64,000 nt of DNA from Saccharopolyspora hirsuta (GTDB taxonomy: Bacteria > Actinomycetota > Actinomycetes > Mycobacteriales > Pseudonocardiaceae). The notes under the pieces are model-generated. The model searched no databases and had not been told where the DNA came from. It saw nothing but the letters and a program-made list of their open reading frames with translations. Both the position numbers and the translations under genes were made by a program. The first letter of the stretch is position 1; every line of letters starts with the position of its first letter. The stretch spans positions 1 to 64,000 of the forward strand of contig NZ_VWPH01000004.1 in the NCBI RefSeq assembly GCF_008630535.1, given 5' to 3'. Positions 16,921 through 26,062 of this stretch are shown here, piece after piece.

Positions 16921-17841
16921 ATGACCACGCGACACCGCATCGCCGCGGGCACCCTCGCTCTCGGCCTGAGCATCGCCAGCATCACCGTTCCACCTGCCTC
17001 GGCCGACATCCCGCCGCCGGAGGCGGGCTGGACGCTGACCTTCGGCGACGACTTCACCGGCGGCGCGGGCACCCCGCCCTCGCCGGACTGGATCGTCGAC
17101 ACCGGCACCTCCTACCCGGGCGGCCCGGCCAACTGGGGCACCGGCGAGATCCAGACCTACACCGGCGACCCGGCCAACCTCGCCCACGACGGCAACGGGA
17201 ACCTGCGGATCACCCCGCTGCGCGACGACGCGGGCAACTGGACCTCGGCGCGGATCGAGACGCAGCGCGCCGACTTCAAGGCCGCGGAGGGCGGCGCGCT
17301 GCGCATCGAGGCGCGCCTGCAGGTCCCCAACACCACCGGCGAGGCCGCGCTCGGGTACTGGCCCGCGTTCTGGGCGCTGGGCTCGCCCTACCGCGGGAAC
17401 TACTGGAACTGGCCCGGGATCGGCGAGTTCGACGTGATGGAGAACGTCAACGGCAAGAACGAGACGCACGGCGTCCTGCACTGCGACGTCAGCCCCGGTG
17501 GTTCCTGCAACGAGACCGAAGGGCTGGGCGGCAGCCGCCCGTGCCCCGGCGAGACCTGCCAGGCCGGTTTCCACACCTACCGCTTCGAGTGGGACCGCAC
17601 CGGCGAGACCGAGGAGCTGCGCTGGTACGTCGACGGCGAGCAGTTCCACTCGGTGAGCGAGGCGCAGATCAGCCCGGAGGGCTGGGCGAACATGACCTCG
17701 CACGAGGGCTTCTTCCTGCTGCTCAACGTGGCGATGGGCGGGGCCTTCCCGGACAAGGACGCCGGTTTCGCCACCCCGACCGCGGCCACCGAGCCGGGCC
17801 ACCCGATGCTGGTCGACTACGTGGCCGTCTACAACCGCTGA
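16921..17841 (+). CDS. Secreted glycoside hydrolase family 16 (endo-beta-1,3-glucanase-like)
   Basis: The 306-residue secreted enzyme has a Sec signal peptide (residues 1-28, cleavage after ASA). One GH16 jelly-roll domain follows, with no carbohydrate-binding module. The catalytic cluster is GEFDVMENVN: Glu169 nucleophile, Asp171, Glu174 acid/base. The N-terminal TFGDDFTG and the W-P-A-F-W segment are typical of laminarinases. It should cleave beta-1,3 (or mixed) glucans of fungal or algal walls. GGAGGACCGCC precedes the ATG. A strong hairpin follows the stop codon. Confidence 0.92.
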   Translation: MTTRHRIAAGTLALGLSIASITVPPASADIPPPEAGWTLTFGDDFTGGAGTPPSPDWIVDTGTSYPGGPANWGTGEIQTYTGDPANLAHDGNGNLRITPLRDDAGNWTSARIETQRADFKAAEGGALRIEARLQVPNTTGEAALGYWPAFWALGSPYRGNYWNWPGIGEFDVMENVNGKNETHGVLHCDVSPGGSCNETEGLGGSRPCPGETCQAGFHTYRFEWDRTGETEELRWYVDGEQFHSVSEAQISPEGWANMTSHEGFFLLLNVAMGGAFPDKDAGFATPTAATEPGHPMLVDYVAVYNR

Positions 17842-17847
17842 TGCACC

Positions 17848-17876
17848 CCGGGGCCCGGCCCAGCACCGGGCCCCGG
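17848..17876. terminator. Bidirectional terminator between GH16 and TetR genes
   Basis: Perfect 11-bp arms CCGGGGCCCGG / CCGGGCCCCGG flank a 7-base loop. The hairpin lies between convergent genes ending at 17841 and 17882. Confidence 0.8.
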
Positions 17877-17881
17877 TCGAG

Positions 17882-18505
17882 CTAGACGACGATGCTGCGC
17901 TCGATGGCTCCGGTGGCGAACTCGACCAGCCGCTCCGGGCGGACGCGGCTCTGCCGGGCACCGCCGAGCAGCAGGTCGTCCGCGACGCCGACCAGCGCAT
18001 CCCACACCCAGTGCGGCAGGGCCGGGTCGTCGACCAGGGTCTGCCCGCGCACCTCGGCCGCCTCCCGCAACGCACCGGCCAGCGCGTCGAGGGTCTCCCG
18101 GTACACCGTCGCCGAGGTCACCACGCCCTTGCTGCGCCTGCCCCCGGCCAGGACCTTCGCCTCCCACTGCGGCGCGGACCGGCCGAGCCGCCGCCACAGC
18201 TCGGTGATCTCCGGCAGCACCTCCCGCAGGATCCCGGCGATGCCGATCCCCCGGTCCACCTCCGCCAGCGCGGCCTGCACCCGCTGGAGCCGACGGGCGG
18301 TCAGCGCGACGAAGACGTCCTCCTTGCCGCTGAAGTACTGGTAGACGGTACCGGCGCTGACCCCGGCACCCGCCGCGATCGCGCGCACCGTCAGCGCCGC
18401 GTAGCCCGACTCCTCCAGCAGCTGCTCCGCGGAGGCCAGGATGTCGTGCCGCCGCCGCTCGGCGTCACCCCGCGCGGCCCGGTCCGGCTCGCCCCTCACT
18501 GCCAT
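17882..18505 (-). CDS. TetR-family transcriptional regulator, divergent from cysD
   Basis: This 207-residue protein has a TetR helix-turn-helix at about residues 22-68 (LTVRAIAAGAGVSAGTVYQYF). Its ligand domain belongs to no subfamily I can name. It is transcribed away from cysD, and the gap carries two related palindromes (TGAACnnnGTTCA). It therefore probably regulates itself and the sulfate-activation genes, which is unusual: CysB-, CymR- or McbR-type regulators are the familiar controllers of those genes. The gene faces the GH16 gene and shares a terminator with it. Confidence 0.88.
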   Translation of the reverse strand: MAVRGEPDRAARGDAERRRHDILASAEQLLEESGYAALTVRAIAAGAGVSAGTVYQYFSGKEDVFVALTARRLQRVQAALAEVDRGIGIAGILREVLPEITELWRRLGRSAPQWEAKVLAGGRRSKGVVTSATVYRETLDALAGALREAAEVRGQTLVDDPALPHWVWDALVGVADDLLLGGARQSRVRPERLVEFATGAIERSIVV

Positions 18506-18526
18506 GCCCCGACCCTAGCGCAGCGC

Positions 18527-18563
18527 TGAACAACGTTCATTCCGAGTATTGAACGTTGTTCAA
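18527..18563. promoter_or_regulatory. Paired TetR operators between the TetR gene and cysD
   Basis: TGAACAACGTTCA lies at 18527-18539 and TTGAACGTTGTTCAA at 18549-18563, 22 bases apart from start to start. Both have arms TGAAC/GTTCA and a 3-base centre. They lie 22 bases from the TetR start codon and 55 bases from the cysD start. Confidence 0.78.
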
Positions 18564-18617
18564 TCTGCCGCTACCGTCGCCTCACGACGACGTGAGCGAC
18601 CCGACGGGGGTGGCGCC

Positions 18618-19514
18618 GTGCTCGACCATCTGGACCGGCTGGAGTCCGAAAGCATCGACGTGTTCCGGGAAGCCGTCGCCGAGGGCGAGCGCCCAGTGCT
18701 GCTCTACTCGATCGGCAAGGACAGCTCGGTGCTGCTGCACCTGGCCCGCAAGGCGTTCCACCCGGGGCCGCCGCCGTTCCCGCTGCTGCACGTGGACACC
18801 ACCTGGAAGTTCCGGGAGATGATCGCCTTCCGGGACCGGACCGCGCGAGAGCTCGGGCTGAAGCTCATCGTGCACCGCAACCCGGACTGCCTGGCCCGCG
18901 GCATCAACCCGTTCGACCACGGCTCGGCGGTGCACACCGACCTGTGGAAGACCCAAGGCCTGCGCCAGGCGCTCGACGCCCACCGCTTCGACGTCGCGTT
19001 CGGCGGCGCCCGCCGGGACGAGGAGGCCTCGCGCGCCAAGGAGCGGATCTTCTCCTTCCGCACCGCCGAGCACCGGTGGGACCCGAAGGACCAGCGACCG
19101 GAGCTGTGGCGGCTGTACAACGCGCGGACCGGCCCGGGCGAGAGCGTCCGGGTGTTCCCGCTGTCCAACTGGACCGAGCTCGACGTGTGGCGCTACGTCG
19201 AGCGGGAGCGGATCCCGGTGGTGCCGCTGTACTTCGCCGCCGAGCGGCCCGTCGTGGTCCGGGACGGCACGCTGATCGTGGTCGACGACGACCGGATGCC
19301 GCTGGCCGACGGCGAGGTGCCCGAGCTGCGCACCGTCCGCTTCCGCACCCTCGGCTGCTACCCGCTGACCGGCGCCGTGCCCAGCCGGGCCCGCACCGTG
19401 CCCGAGATCGTCGAGGAGATGCGGACCGCGACCACCTCCGAGCGGCAGGGCCGCGTGATCGACCGGGACCGGTCCGGCTCGATGGAGCGCAAGAAGCAGG
19501 AGGGGTACTTCTGA
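18618..19514 (+). CDS. cysD: Sulfate adenylyltransferase subunit 2 (ATP sulfurylase, CysD)
   Basis: The 298-residue subunit makes adenosine 5'-phosphosulfate from ATP and sulfate together with CysN. It has the PP-loop of the PAPS reductase/ATP-sulfurylase family ([19 protein letters not shown]), [13 protein letters not shown], and the [16 protein letters not shown] segment, and ends in the conserved RKKQEGYF. The start is probably GTG at 18618 (GGGGGTGG upstream), giving the family-typical N-terminus [11 protein letters not shown]. The frame stays open to a TTG at 18549, but that codon lies inside an operator. The stop codon overlaps the cysNC start by one base. Confidence 0.93.
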   Translation: MLDHLDRLESESIDVFREAVAEGERPVLLYSIGKDSSVLLHLARKAFHPGPPPFPLLHVDTTWKFREMIAFRDRTARELGLKLIVHRNPDCLARGINPFDHGSAVHTDLWKTQGLRQALDAHRFDVAFGGARRDEEASRAKERIFSFRTAEHRWDPKDQRPELWRLYNARTGPGESVRVFPLSNWTELDVWRYVERERIPVVPLYFAAERPVVVRDGTLIVVDDDRMPLADGEVPELRTVRFRTLGCYPLTGAVPSRARTVPEIVEEMRTATTSERQGRVIDRDRSGSMERKKQEGYF

Positions 19515-21364
19515 TGGCCTCGACCACCGACCTGCTGCGGTTCATCACCTGCGGCAGCGTCGACGACGGCAAGAGCACGCTGATCGGCCGACTGCTGCAC
19601 GAGTCCGGCGCGCTGCCCACCGATCAGCTGGCCGCGCTGACCGCCGACTCCGAGCGCCACGGCACCCGGGGCCCCGAGCTGGACTTCGCGCTGCTGGTCG
19701 ACGGCCTGGCCGCGGAGCGCGAGCAGGGCATCACCATCGACGTCGCCCACCGGTACTTCGCCACCGGGCGGCGGCGGTTCATCGTCGCCGACACCCCCGG
19801 CCACGAGCAGTACACCCGCAACATGGTCACCGGTGCGTCCACTTCGGACGCGGCGGTGATCCTGCTCGACGCGCGCAAGGGCCTGCTCACCCAGACCCGC
19901 AGGCACACGAACCTGGTCGCGCTGCTGGGCATCCGGCACGTCGCGCTCGCGGTGAACAAGCTCGACCTCCTGGACTACTCCCAGGACGTCTTCGACGAGA
20001 TCAGCGCGGAGTACCGCGCGTTCGCCGCGGGCTTGGACCTCACCGACGTCACCTGCGTCCCGGTGTCCGCGGTCGAGGGCACCAACGTGGTCGCCCGGAG
20101 CTCGCGAACCCCGTGGTACCGCGGCCCGGCGCTGCTGGAGTGGCTGGAGTCCGTCGAGGTGGGGGACGGCGCGGACGCGGGCCCGGCGCGGCTGCTCGTG
20201 CAGTGGGTGAACCGCCCGACCGAGGCCTTCCGCGGGTTCTCCGGGCGGGTGCTGCGCGGCACCCTCCGGCGGGGTGACCGGGTCCGGGTGGTCCCGGGCG
20301 GCCAGGAGTCCGCGGTGGAGCGGATCGTGACCATGGACGGCGATCTGCCGGAAGCGGTCCGCGGGCGGTCGGTCACCGCGGTGCTGGCCGACGAGGTGGA
20401 CGTCAGCCGGGGCAGCGTGCTCGCGGCGGAGACCCCGGCCGAGGCCGCTGATTCGTTCCGGGCGCACCTGGTGTGGCTGGACGAGCAGGAGCTGCGGCCC
20501 GGCGCGCCGTACCTGGCGAAGTTCGGCGCCAGCACCGTCGGGATCACCGTCGACCGCCCGCACCACCTGATCGACGTCAACACCCAAGCGCACCAACCCG
20601 CGACGACGGTGCGGTGCAACGAGATCTGCTCGGCTGACGTGCACCTCGACCGCCCGGTGCCCTACGAGCCGTACCGGGTGAACCGCGATCTCGGCTCGTT
20701 CATCCTGGTGGACCGGGTGAGCAACCGGACCGTCGGCGCCGGGCTGGTCGACCGCGCGCTGGACCGCTCGGCCGACGTGCGGTGGCAGGCGGTGACCGTG
20801 GACAAGGCGGCGCGCTCCGCCCGCAACGGCCACCGCCCCTGCGCCGTGTGGTTCACCGGCCTGTCCGGGGCGGGCAAGTCGACCGTCGCGGACCTGGTGG
20901 AGCGCGAGCTGCACCGCCTCGGCGCGCACACCTTCCTGCTGGACGGCGACAACGTCCGGCACGGCCTGAACGGGGACCTCGGCTTCACCGCCGCGGACCG
21001 GGTGGAGAACGTCCGCCGCATCGCCGAGGTGGCCGCGCTGATGGTCGACGCCGGGCTGATCGTGCTCGTCTCCGCCATCTCCCCGTTCCGCGCCGAGCGC
21101 GCGCTGGCCCGGAGCCTGGTCGAACCCGGCGAGTTCTGCGAGGTGCACGTGGACGTCCCCCTGGCGGTCGCCGAACGACGCGACCCGAAAGGTCTCTACG
21201 CCAAAGCCCGCCAGGGCGAGCTGCCCGACTTCACCGGCATCGACTCACCGTACGAGCCACCACGAGAACCAGAACTGCGACTGGACACATCCACCTCGAG
21301 CGCCGAGAAGTCGGCCGGAGCAGTGCTCGCGAAGCTGCGCGCGATGGGCGTGATCGAGTCTTGA
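19514..21364 (+). CDS. cysNC: Bifunctional CysN/CysC: ATP-sulfurylase GTPase subunit fused to APS kinase
   Basis: The 616-residue fusion has a translation-factor-like GTPase at residues 1-435: P-loop GSVDDGKST at 14-22, DTPGHEQY, and NKLD. An APS kinase domain runs from about 440 to the end, with P-loop GLSGAGKST at 449-457, [11 protein letters not shown], and the FRAERALAR stretch. With CysD it converts sulfate to PAPS. The same fusion is known from mycobacteria and rhizobial NodQ. It is translationally coupled to cysD and followed 56 bases later by a sulfotransferase operon that would consume PAPS. Confidence 0.95.
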   Translation: MASTTDLLRFITCGSVDDGKSTLIGRLLHESGALPTDQLAALTADSERHGTRGPELDFALLVDGLAAEREQGITIDVAHRYFATGRRRFIVADTPGHEQYTRNMVTGASTSDAAVILLDARKGLLTQTRRHTNLVALLGIRHVALAVNKLDLLDYSQDVFDEISAEYRAFAAGLDLTDVTCVPVSAVEGTNVVARSSRTPWYRGPALLEWLESVEVGDGADAGPARLLVQWVNRPTEAFRGFSGRVLRGTLRRGDRVRVVPGGQESAVERIVTMDGDLPEAVRGRSVTAVLADEVDVSRGSVLAAETPAEAADSFRAHLVWLDEQELRPGAPYLAKFGASTVGITVDRPHHLIDVNTQAHQPATTVRCNEICSADVHLDRPVPYEPYRVNRDLGSFILVDRVSNRTVGAGLVDRALDRSADVRWQAVTVDKAARSARNGHRPCAVWFTGLSGAGKSTVADLVERELHRLGAHTFLLDGDNVRHGLNGDLGFTAADRVENVRRIAEVAALMVDAGLIVLVSAISPFRAERALARSLVEPGEFCEVHVDVPLAVAERRDPKGLYAKARQGELPDFTGIDSPYEPPREPELRLDTSTSSAEKSAGAVLAKLRAMGVIES

Positions 21365-21393
21365 ACATCGCCCGTTTTCGCGTAGCGTGAACC

Positions 21394-21407
21394 TAGAACG
21401 CGTTCTA
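21394..21407. promoter_or_regulatory. KstR-type box (TnnAACnnGTTnnA)
   Basis: The 14-base perfect palindrome TAGAACGCGTTCTA fits exactly the published KstR operator consensus TnnAACnnGTTnnA, used in mycobacteria and rhodococci to repress steroid-catabolism genes. It ends 13 bases before the ATG of the DUF1214 gene. The centre spacing (2 bases) differs from the operators at 18527-18563 (3 bases), so a different regulator is expected. Confidence 0.72.
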
Positions 21408-21420
21408 CCCGGGAGTCGTC

Positions 21421-22578
21421 ATGAGCAACCCCGCGTCAACGCCAGCCCCGCCCAACCGCAACTCGACCTCCGACGCGACCACCACGAACCTCGGACTGGC
21501 AAAGGACTGGTCCGAGTTCTGCCGGGCGCTGGAGCGCGCCGGGGAGGTGGTGCTGCGCGACGCCGCCCCGGACACCCCGCTGGACCGGGCGGAGGGGTTC
21601 CGCTACCTGAGCCGCCTCACCCGCGAGATGCTCTACTCCTGCGTGGACAACGCGGATCCGGACTTCCCGCGGCTGCACGAGCTGGACCTGGTCAAGATCG
21701 GTGCCGACAACCCCGACAACGTGTACCTGTCGGCCAACATCCGCGGCGACCGCAGCTACCGGATCACCGGGAAGCGCGGCACCATCGCCTACTTCAGCAT
21801 CGGGTCCAAGGCCAACCGGTACGCCAAGGACGGCACGATGGCCTCCACCGGCGAGCTGACCGACGCCGACCTGGTCGTGGAGCCCGACGGGACCGTCGAG
21901 ATCATCGCCAGCGCGACCGAGCAGGGCCGCAACTGGCTGCCGCTGGCACCGGACTCCACCGGCCTGGTGGTGCGGCAGACCTACCTGGACCGCAGCACCG
22001 AAACGCCCGGTCAGTGGCACATCGAACGGCTCGACGCCCCGGCCGGTCCGGCCCCGCTGTCCCCCGAGTTCCTGGTCGGCGCGCTGCGCCGGGCAGCGCT
22101 GTCGGTGCACGGCACCGCCGCGACCTTCGCGGACTGGACCGAGCTGTTCATGACCAGGCCCAACGAGCTGCCGGACTTCGGCCAGGAGATGTTCCAGCGG
22201 GCCGGGGGCGACCCGGAGATCTACTACCTGCACGGCTACTGGACGCTGCGCCCGGACCAGGCGTGGGTGATCGAGACGGAGGTGCCGGACTGCCCGTACT
22301 GGAACTTCCAGCTGAACAACTGGTGGATGGAGTCGCTGGACCACCGCCGCCGGATCTCGGTCAACAAGCACACCGCGACCCTCGACGGCGGGACGCTGAC
22401 CATCGTCGTCGCCGACCGCGATCCCGGCGTCGGCAACTGGATCGACACCTGCGGCCACCGCAGCGGGACCGCGCTGCTGCGCTGGCTCGGCGCGGACGCG
22501 CACCCGATCCCGCGGTGCCGGGTGGTGGACCTGGACTCGCTGGCGAGAACCCCGTCGAGCACCGGAGAGGACCGATGA
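21421..22578 (+). CDS. DUF1214-domain protein, first gene of the sulfotransferase operon
   Basis: A 385-residue soluble protein. The C-terminal third (about 255-375) is a DUF1214 domain: YLHGYWTLRPDQAWVIE, CPYWNFQLNNWWMES, and the VVADRDPGVGNWIDTCGH segment. The N-terminal part (SEFCRALERAGEVVLR, FRYLSRLTREML) is conserved among actinobacterial relatives. The biochemical role is unknown. The stop codon overlaps the sulfotransferase start (ATGA), so they are co-translated. From memory, M. tuberculosis has the same trio (Rv3531c, Rv3530c, Rv3529c) in its cholesterol region, and that fits the KstR box in front of this gene. Confidence 0.85.
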   Translation: MSNPASTPAPPNRNSTSDATTTNLGLAKDWSEFCRALERAGEVVLRDAAPDTPLDRAEGFRYLSRLTREMLYSCVDNADPDFPRLHELDLVKIGADNPDNVYLSANIRGDRSYRITGKRGTIAYFSIGSKANRYAKDGTMASTGELTDADLVVEPDGTVEIIASATEQGRNWLPLAPDSTGLVVRQTYLDRSTETPGQWHIERLDAPAGPAPLSPEFLVGALRRAALSVHGTAATFADWTELFMTRPNELPDFGQEMFQRAGGDPEIYYLHGYWTLRPDQAWVIETEVPDCPYWNFQLNNWWMESLDHRRRISVNKHTATLDGGTLTIVVADRDPGVGNWIDTCGHRSGTALLRWLGADAHPIPRCRVVDLDSLARTPSSTGEDR

Positions 22579-23720
22579 CCGCAGAACTGCGCGTGGACGA
22601 CCTGCTGGCCGCCGCGCGATCCAAAGCAGGGCTGTCCGAGTTCGGCGACGACTGGTTCCTCGAACCGCTGCGCGTGCTGGTCACCGCGCTGAACGGCGAG
22701 GCGCGGCTGTCCGAGCTCGGGCTGGAGCTGACCCGGCGCAGGCTCACCGCGCTGCTGGTGGACCGGCTGCGGCTGCGCGCCCTGCAGCGCGAGCACCCGG
22801 AGATCCACGACGTCGAACCGGTCGTGGCCGGGGTGATCTGCGGCCTGCCGCGCACCGGTTCCACGCTGCTGCACCGGCTGCTCGCCTCGTCGCCGAAGCT
22901 GACCGCCACGCTGTCCTGGGAGACCTCCTACCCGATCCCGTTCCCCGGCGAGGGCCCGGACGCGGCTGAGCGCAAGCACCGCGCGCAGCAGCGCATGAAG
23001 GCGTTCCTCGAGCTCTCACCGGACTTCGGGGACATCCACACGGTGCAGTGGGACGGCCCGGAGGAGGACGTGATCCTGGTCGACCGGTCGTTCACCTCGA
23101 TGAGCTTCGACTCGTTCTACCGGGTGCCGAGCTACGGCGACTGGCTCCGCGCCGCGGACCAGCGCAAGGCCTACGCGGAGCTGCGCCAGTGGTTGCAGGT
23201 GCTGCAGTGGCAGGACCCGGCGCGGGCGGGCAAGCGGTGGGTGCTGAAGTCGCCGCACCACCTGACCGCGGTGGACACCGTGCTGGACACCTTCGACGGC
23301 TGCCGGATCGTCATGACGCACCGCTCCCCGGTGCGCGCGGTGCCGTCCTACGCCTCGATGGTGCGCACGATGTCCGCGCAGTACAGCGACGAGACCGACC
23401 CGGTCGCGATCGGCCGGTACTGGAGCGACCGGTTCACCGCGAGCCTGCGCGAGTTCGGCGCGGTGCGCGCGAAGCGCCCGGAGCGGTTCGTGGACGTCCA
23501 GTTCGACACCATGCTGACCCAGCCGGTCGCCGGTGCCCGCAGCGTGCTGGACGCGCTGGGACTACCGGCCGACGCCGCCGACGACGCGGCTTTTCAGTCC
23601 TATGTGGACCGCGATCGCCGGGAGCGGCACGCGGCCCACTCCTACACCGCGGAGGACTTCGGGCTCTCGCCGGAGCAGCTGGCGCAGGACTTCGCGTTCT
23701 ACCAGGAGGTCCGCTCATGA
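22575..23720 (+). CDS. PAPS-dependent sulfotransferase (Stf family, Rv3529c-like)
   Basis: The 381-residue enzyme is of the sulfotransferase_3 type. The 5'-phosphosulfate-binding loop is GLPRTGST at residues 90-97. WVLKSPHHL precedes the 3'-phosphate-binding segment MTHRSPVRAVPSYASM near residue 245. It should transfer sulfate from PAPS to a hydroxylated small molecule in the cytoplasm. The acceptor is not shown by the sequence; the KstR box and the SDR partner make a sterol or steroid plausible. It overlaps both neighbours by four bases. PAPS would come from the adjacent cysD-cysNC. Confidence 0.88.
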   Translation: MTAELRVDDLLAAARSKAGLSEFGDDWFLEPLRVLVTALNGEARLSELGLELTRRRLTALLVDRLRLRALQREHPEIHDVEPVVAGVICGLPRTGSTLLHRLLASSPKLTATLSWETSYPIPFPGEGPDAAERKHRAQQRMKAFLELSPDFGDIHTVQWDGPEEDVILVDRSFTSMSFDSFYRVPSYGDWLRAADQRKAYAELRQWLQVLQWQDPARAGKRWVLKSPHHLTAVDTVLDTFDGCRIVMTHRSPVRAVPSYASMVRTMSAQYSDETDPVAIGRYWSDRFTASLREFGAVRAKRPERFVDVQFDTMLTQPVAGARSVLDALGLPADAADDAAFQSYVDRDRRERHAAHSYTAEDFGLSPEQLAQDFAFYQEVRS

Positions 23721-24499
23721 TGCTCGACGGCGAAGTGGTGGTCGTCTCCGGCGTCGGCCCGGGGCTGGGCGCCCGGCTGGCGGCCGGTGCCGCGGCCGAA
23801 GGCGCGAAGGTCGTGCTGGCGGCCCGGTCCACCGAGGTGATCGACCAGCAGGTGCAGCAGATCACCGACTCGGGCGGCGAAGCGCTCGGCGTGCCGTGCG
23901 ACGTCCGCGAACCGGCCGACGTGGCCCGGCTGGTCGATGCCGCCGTCGACCGGTTCGGCACGATCACCGGGCTGGTCAACTCCGCCTACGGGCACCCCGG
24001 CTTCGCCGATCTGCTCGACACCCCGGAGAAGGCGGTCCGCCGCACGATGGACATCGTCCTGTTCGGCGCCCTCAACATGACCCGCGCCGTGGTCCCGCAC
24101 ATGAAGGCGGCAGGCCGCGGGTCGGTGGTCAACATCGGCACCATGACCACCCGCAAGCCGATGCGCGGCGAAGGCGGTTACGCGGTCGCCAAGGCGGCGA
24201 TGTCGGCGGCGACCCGGTCGCTCGCGCTGGAGCTCGGCGAGCACGGCATCCGGGTCAACCAGGCCATCATGGGCTGGTTGGACGGCCCAGGCGTGCGGTT
24301 CTACCTGAAGATGACCGCGGACGAACGGCGGGTGGCCGAGCAGGAGGTCTACGACGAGATCGCCGCGCGCAACCCGCTCGGCCGCATCCCGACCGACGAG
24401 GACTGCGCGGGCCCGGTGCTGTTCCTGCTGTCCCGCCACGCCTCCGAGGTGACCGGCGCGACGCTGGACGTCAACGGCGGGGAGTACATGCCGTCATGA
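23717..24499 (+). CDS. SDR-family oxidoreductase (Rv3530c-like)
   Basis: This 260-residue classical short-chain dehydrogenase has a cofactor loop reading SGVGPGLG (11-18) and CDV at 61-63. The active-site Tyr155 and Lys159 are present (GYAVAKAAM). The position 13 residues before the Tyr, normally the catalytic Ser, is Thr142 (NIGTMTTRK). Thr can sometimes replace Ser, but activity may be altered. It ends with VTGATLDVNGGEYMPS. A hydroxysteroid or similar alcohol is the likely substrate class given the operon. It overlaps neighbours by four bases on each side. Confidence 0.88.
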   Translation: MMLDGEVVVVSGVGPGLGARLAAGAAAEGAKVVLAARSTEVIDQQVQQITDSGGEALGVPCDVREPADVARLVDAAVDRFGTITGLVNSAYGHPGFADLLDTPEKAVRRTMDIVLFGALNMTRAVVPHMKAAGRGSVVNIGTMTTRKPMRGEGGYAVAKAAMSAATRSLALELGEHGIRVNQAIMGWLDGPGVRFYLKMTADERRVAEQEVYDEIAARNPLGRIPTDEDCAGPVLFLLSRHASEVTGATLDVNGGEYMPS

Positions 24500-24954
24500 G
24501 CGAGCCGACCGTCATCGAGTCCGTCACCGTCGAGATCGGCGCCCCCGCCCGGTTCGTGTGGGACGTGCTGGTGGACTACGCGAGCTACCCGGAGTGGAAC
24601 CCCTACACCGTGCAGGTCGCGACCACGCTCGAGGTCGGCGCACCGATCGACCTCACGCTGCCGAACCCGGACGGCGCGGCGGGCACCTTCGTCAACCGCG
24701 AGCACGTCCGCGTCGTAGACCCGCCGCACCACCTGCGCTACGACACCGGTGCGGAGATCCCCGGCATCTTCGCGGTCCGCGACCAGTGGATCACCCCGCT
24801 CGGCGAGCACCGCTGCAGCTACCGCACCACCGACGCGTTCAGCGGGAAGCACGCCGCCCGGATGCTGGAGACGACCGGCCCGTGGATCAAGGCCGGGTTC
24901 GACGCGGTCGCCCACGCCTTGAAGAAGCGGGCCGAGCAGCTCTGGGAAGCGTGA
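24496..24954 (+). CDS. SRPBCC-family (START/polyketide-cyclase-like) protein
   Basis: The 152-residue single-domain helix-grip protein begins with strand EPTVIESVTVEIGAPARFVW and the helix WDVLVDYASYPEWNPYT, the family hallmark, and ends in a long C-terminal helix (WIKAGFDAVAHALKKRAEQLW). Such proteins bind hydrophobic ligands in a deep cavity, as carriers or small enzymes. As the last gene of the operon it may hold the lipid or steroid that the SDR and sulfotransferase act on. That is inference. Confidence 0.85.
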   Translation: MSEPTVIESVTVEIGAPARFVWDVLVDYASYPEWNPYTVQVATTLEVGAPIDLTLPNPDGAAGTFVNREHVRVVDPPHHLRYDTGAEIPGIFAVRDQWITPLGEHRCSYRTTDAFSGKHAARMLETTGPWIKAGFDAVAHALKKRAEQLWEA

Positions 24955-24970
24955 CGGCGCCGGTCCCGCG

Positions 24971-26062
24971 TCAGCGGTTCTGCACGACGGCGAACGGCTG
25001 CGGCTCGTACGAGTCACCGCCGCTGCCGGTGCCGACCAGGCGTCCGTCCGGGAGTTCAGCACCGTTGGTCAGCGCGCCCTCCTGCGGCCCGTCGACCTGC
25101 TGCCACCCGGTGCCGTCGTAGCGCAGCAGCGCGTCCGGGCCGAGGTTCCACAGCGCTCCCCCGGCCTGCACGAGCTTCCCGAGCTTGCGGACCTGCGCCG
25201 GGGCCTCCTGCCGACTCCACTCCGCGCCGTTCCAGTGCATCAGCACCGGCTGGCTGGCTTCGGGCGTGTCGTAAGGCGTCTGGGTCGCGGAGAGCCAGAC
25301 GTCGTCCGGCCGGAACGCCGCGACGTCGTGCACGGTGAGGTAGTCGGACTCCGCGGTGTCCAGCGGCGGCACCGGGACGTGGCTCCACTGCGCGCCGTCC
25401 CAGTGCATCGAGACCAGCTGCTGCGGTCGGCCGACGGTGGTACCGGCCATCCAGAGGTCGTCCGGCGCCGCCCCGCCGATGCTGGCGAAGTTCTGCTCGT
25501 CGGTCCCGGGCGGCAGCGGAACCCCCTGCCAGCCGCCGTCGACCCAGCGCACGGCGAAGCTCCGCGAGATCGGGTCCTCGCCGTCGCGGTAGGCGCTGCC
25601 GATGGCCCAGACGTCGGGCCCGACCGCCGCGACGTCGCTGGGCGAGACGCGCGGCGCGTCCGGCACCTCCAGCGGCACCTCGGTCCAGGCCCGCCCGTCC
25701 CAGTGCAGCGTCCCGCCGCTGCTGACCTTCGAGAACCGGCTGACCACCCAGGCGTTGTCCGGCCCGGTCACCGCGGAGGAGACGACGTCGCCGATGTCCG
25801 GCAGCGGCACCTCGACCCAGCGGCCGCTCTCCTCGCGGTGGAAGCCCTGCGCGGTGATCGACGTCGGCGACCCGGGCGGGCTGTAGCTGCCGAACGCCCA
25901 GGTCTGCCCGCCACCGCTGGACACGGTGGTCACGTAGGACGCCATGTCGGGCCTGCCCGGGAACTCCTCCCCGGTCCAGCTGCCCTCCGCCAACGCCGTG
26001 CCCGCCACCCCGACGACCGCGACCACCGCGGCGACCACCGTCGCTCCGCTCCGCCTCGACAT
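24971..26062 (-). CDS. Secreted beta-propeller-like protein of unknown function
   Basis: The 363-residue precursor has a Sec signal peptide (residues 1-25, ending GTALA). Repeating units of about 45 residues follow: a DDVW or DNAWVV strand, then a turn, then the pattern HWDGxxW (LHWDGRAWTEVPL, MHWDGAQWSHVPV, MHWNGAEWSRQEA, LRYDGTGWQQVDG). This is characteristic of Kelch/WD-like secreted propellers in actinomycetes. No catalytic motif is visible, and no lipobox or anchor, so it is probably released. It lies tail-to-tail with the SRPBCC gene, only 16 bases apart. Confidence 0.8.
   Translation of the reverse strand: MSRRSGATVVAAVVAVVGVAGTALAEGSWTGEEFPGRPDMASYVTTVSSGGGQTWAFGSYSPPGSPTSITAQGFHREESGRWVEVPLPDIGDVVSSAVTGPDNAWVVSRFSKVSSGGTLHWDGRAWTEVPLEVPDAPRVSPSDVAAVGPDVWAIGSAYRDGEDPISRSFAVRWVDGGWQGVPLPPGTDEQNFASIGGAAPDDLWMAGTTVGRPQQLVSMHWDGAQWSHVPVPPLDTAESDYLTVHDVAAFRPDDVWLSATQTPYDTPEASQPVLMHWNGAEWSRQEAPAQVRKLGKLVQAGGALWNLGPDALLRYDGTGWQQVDGPQEGALTNGAELPDGRLVGTGSGGDSYEPQPFAVVQNR

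Noticed and set aside
18549..18617. Upstream TTG start for cysD
   Set aside because: It lies inside the TetR operator, and the added 23 residues do not resemble CysD N-termini.
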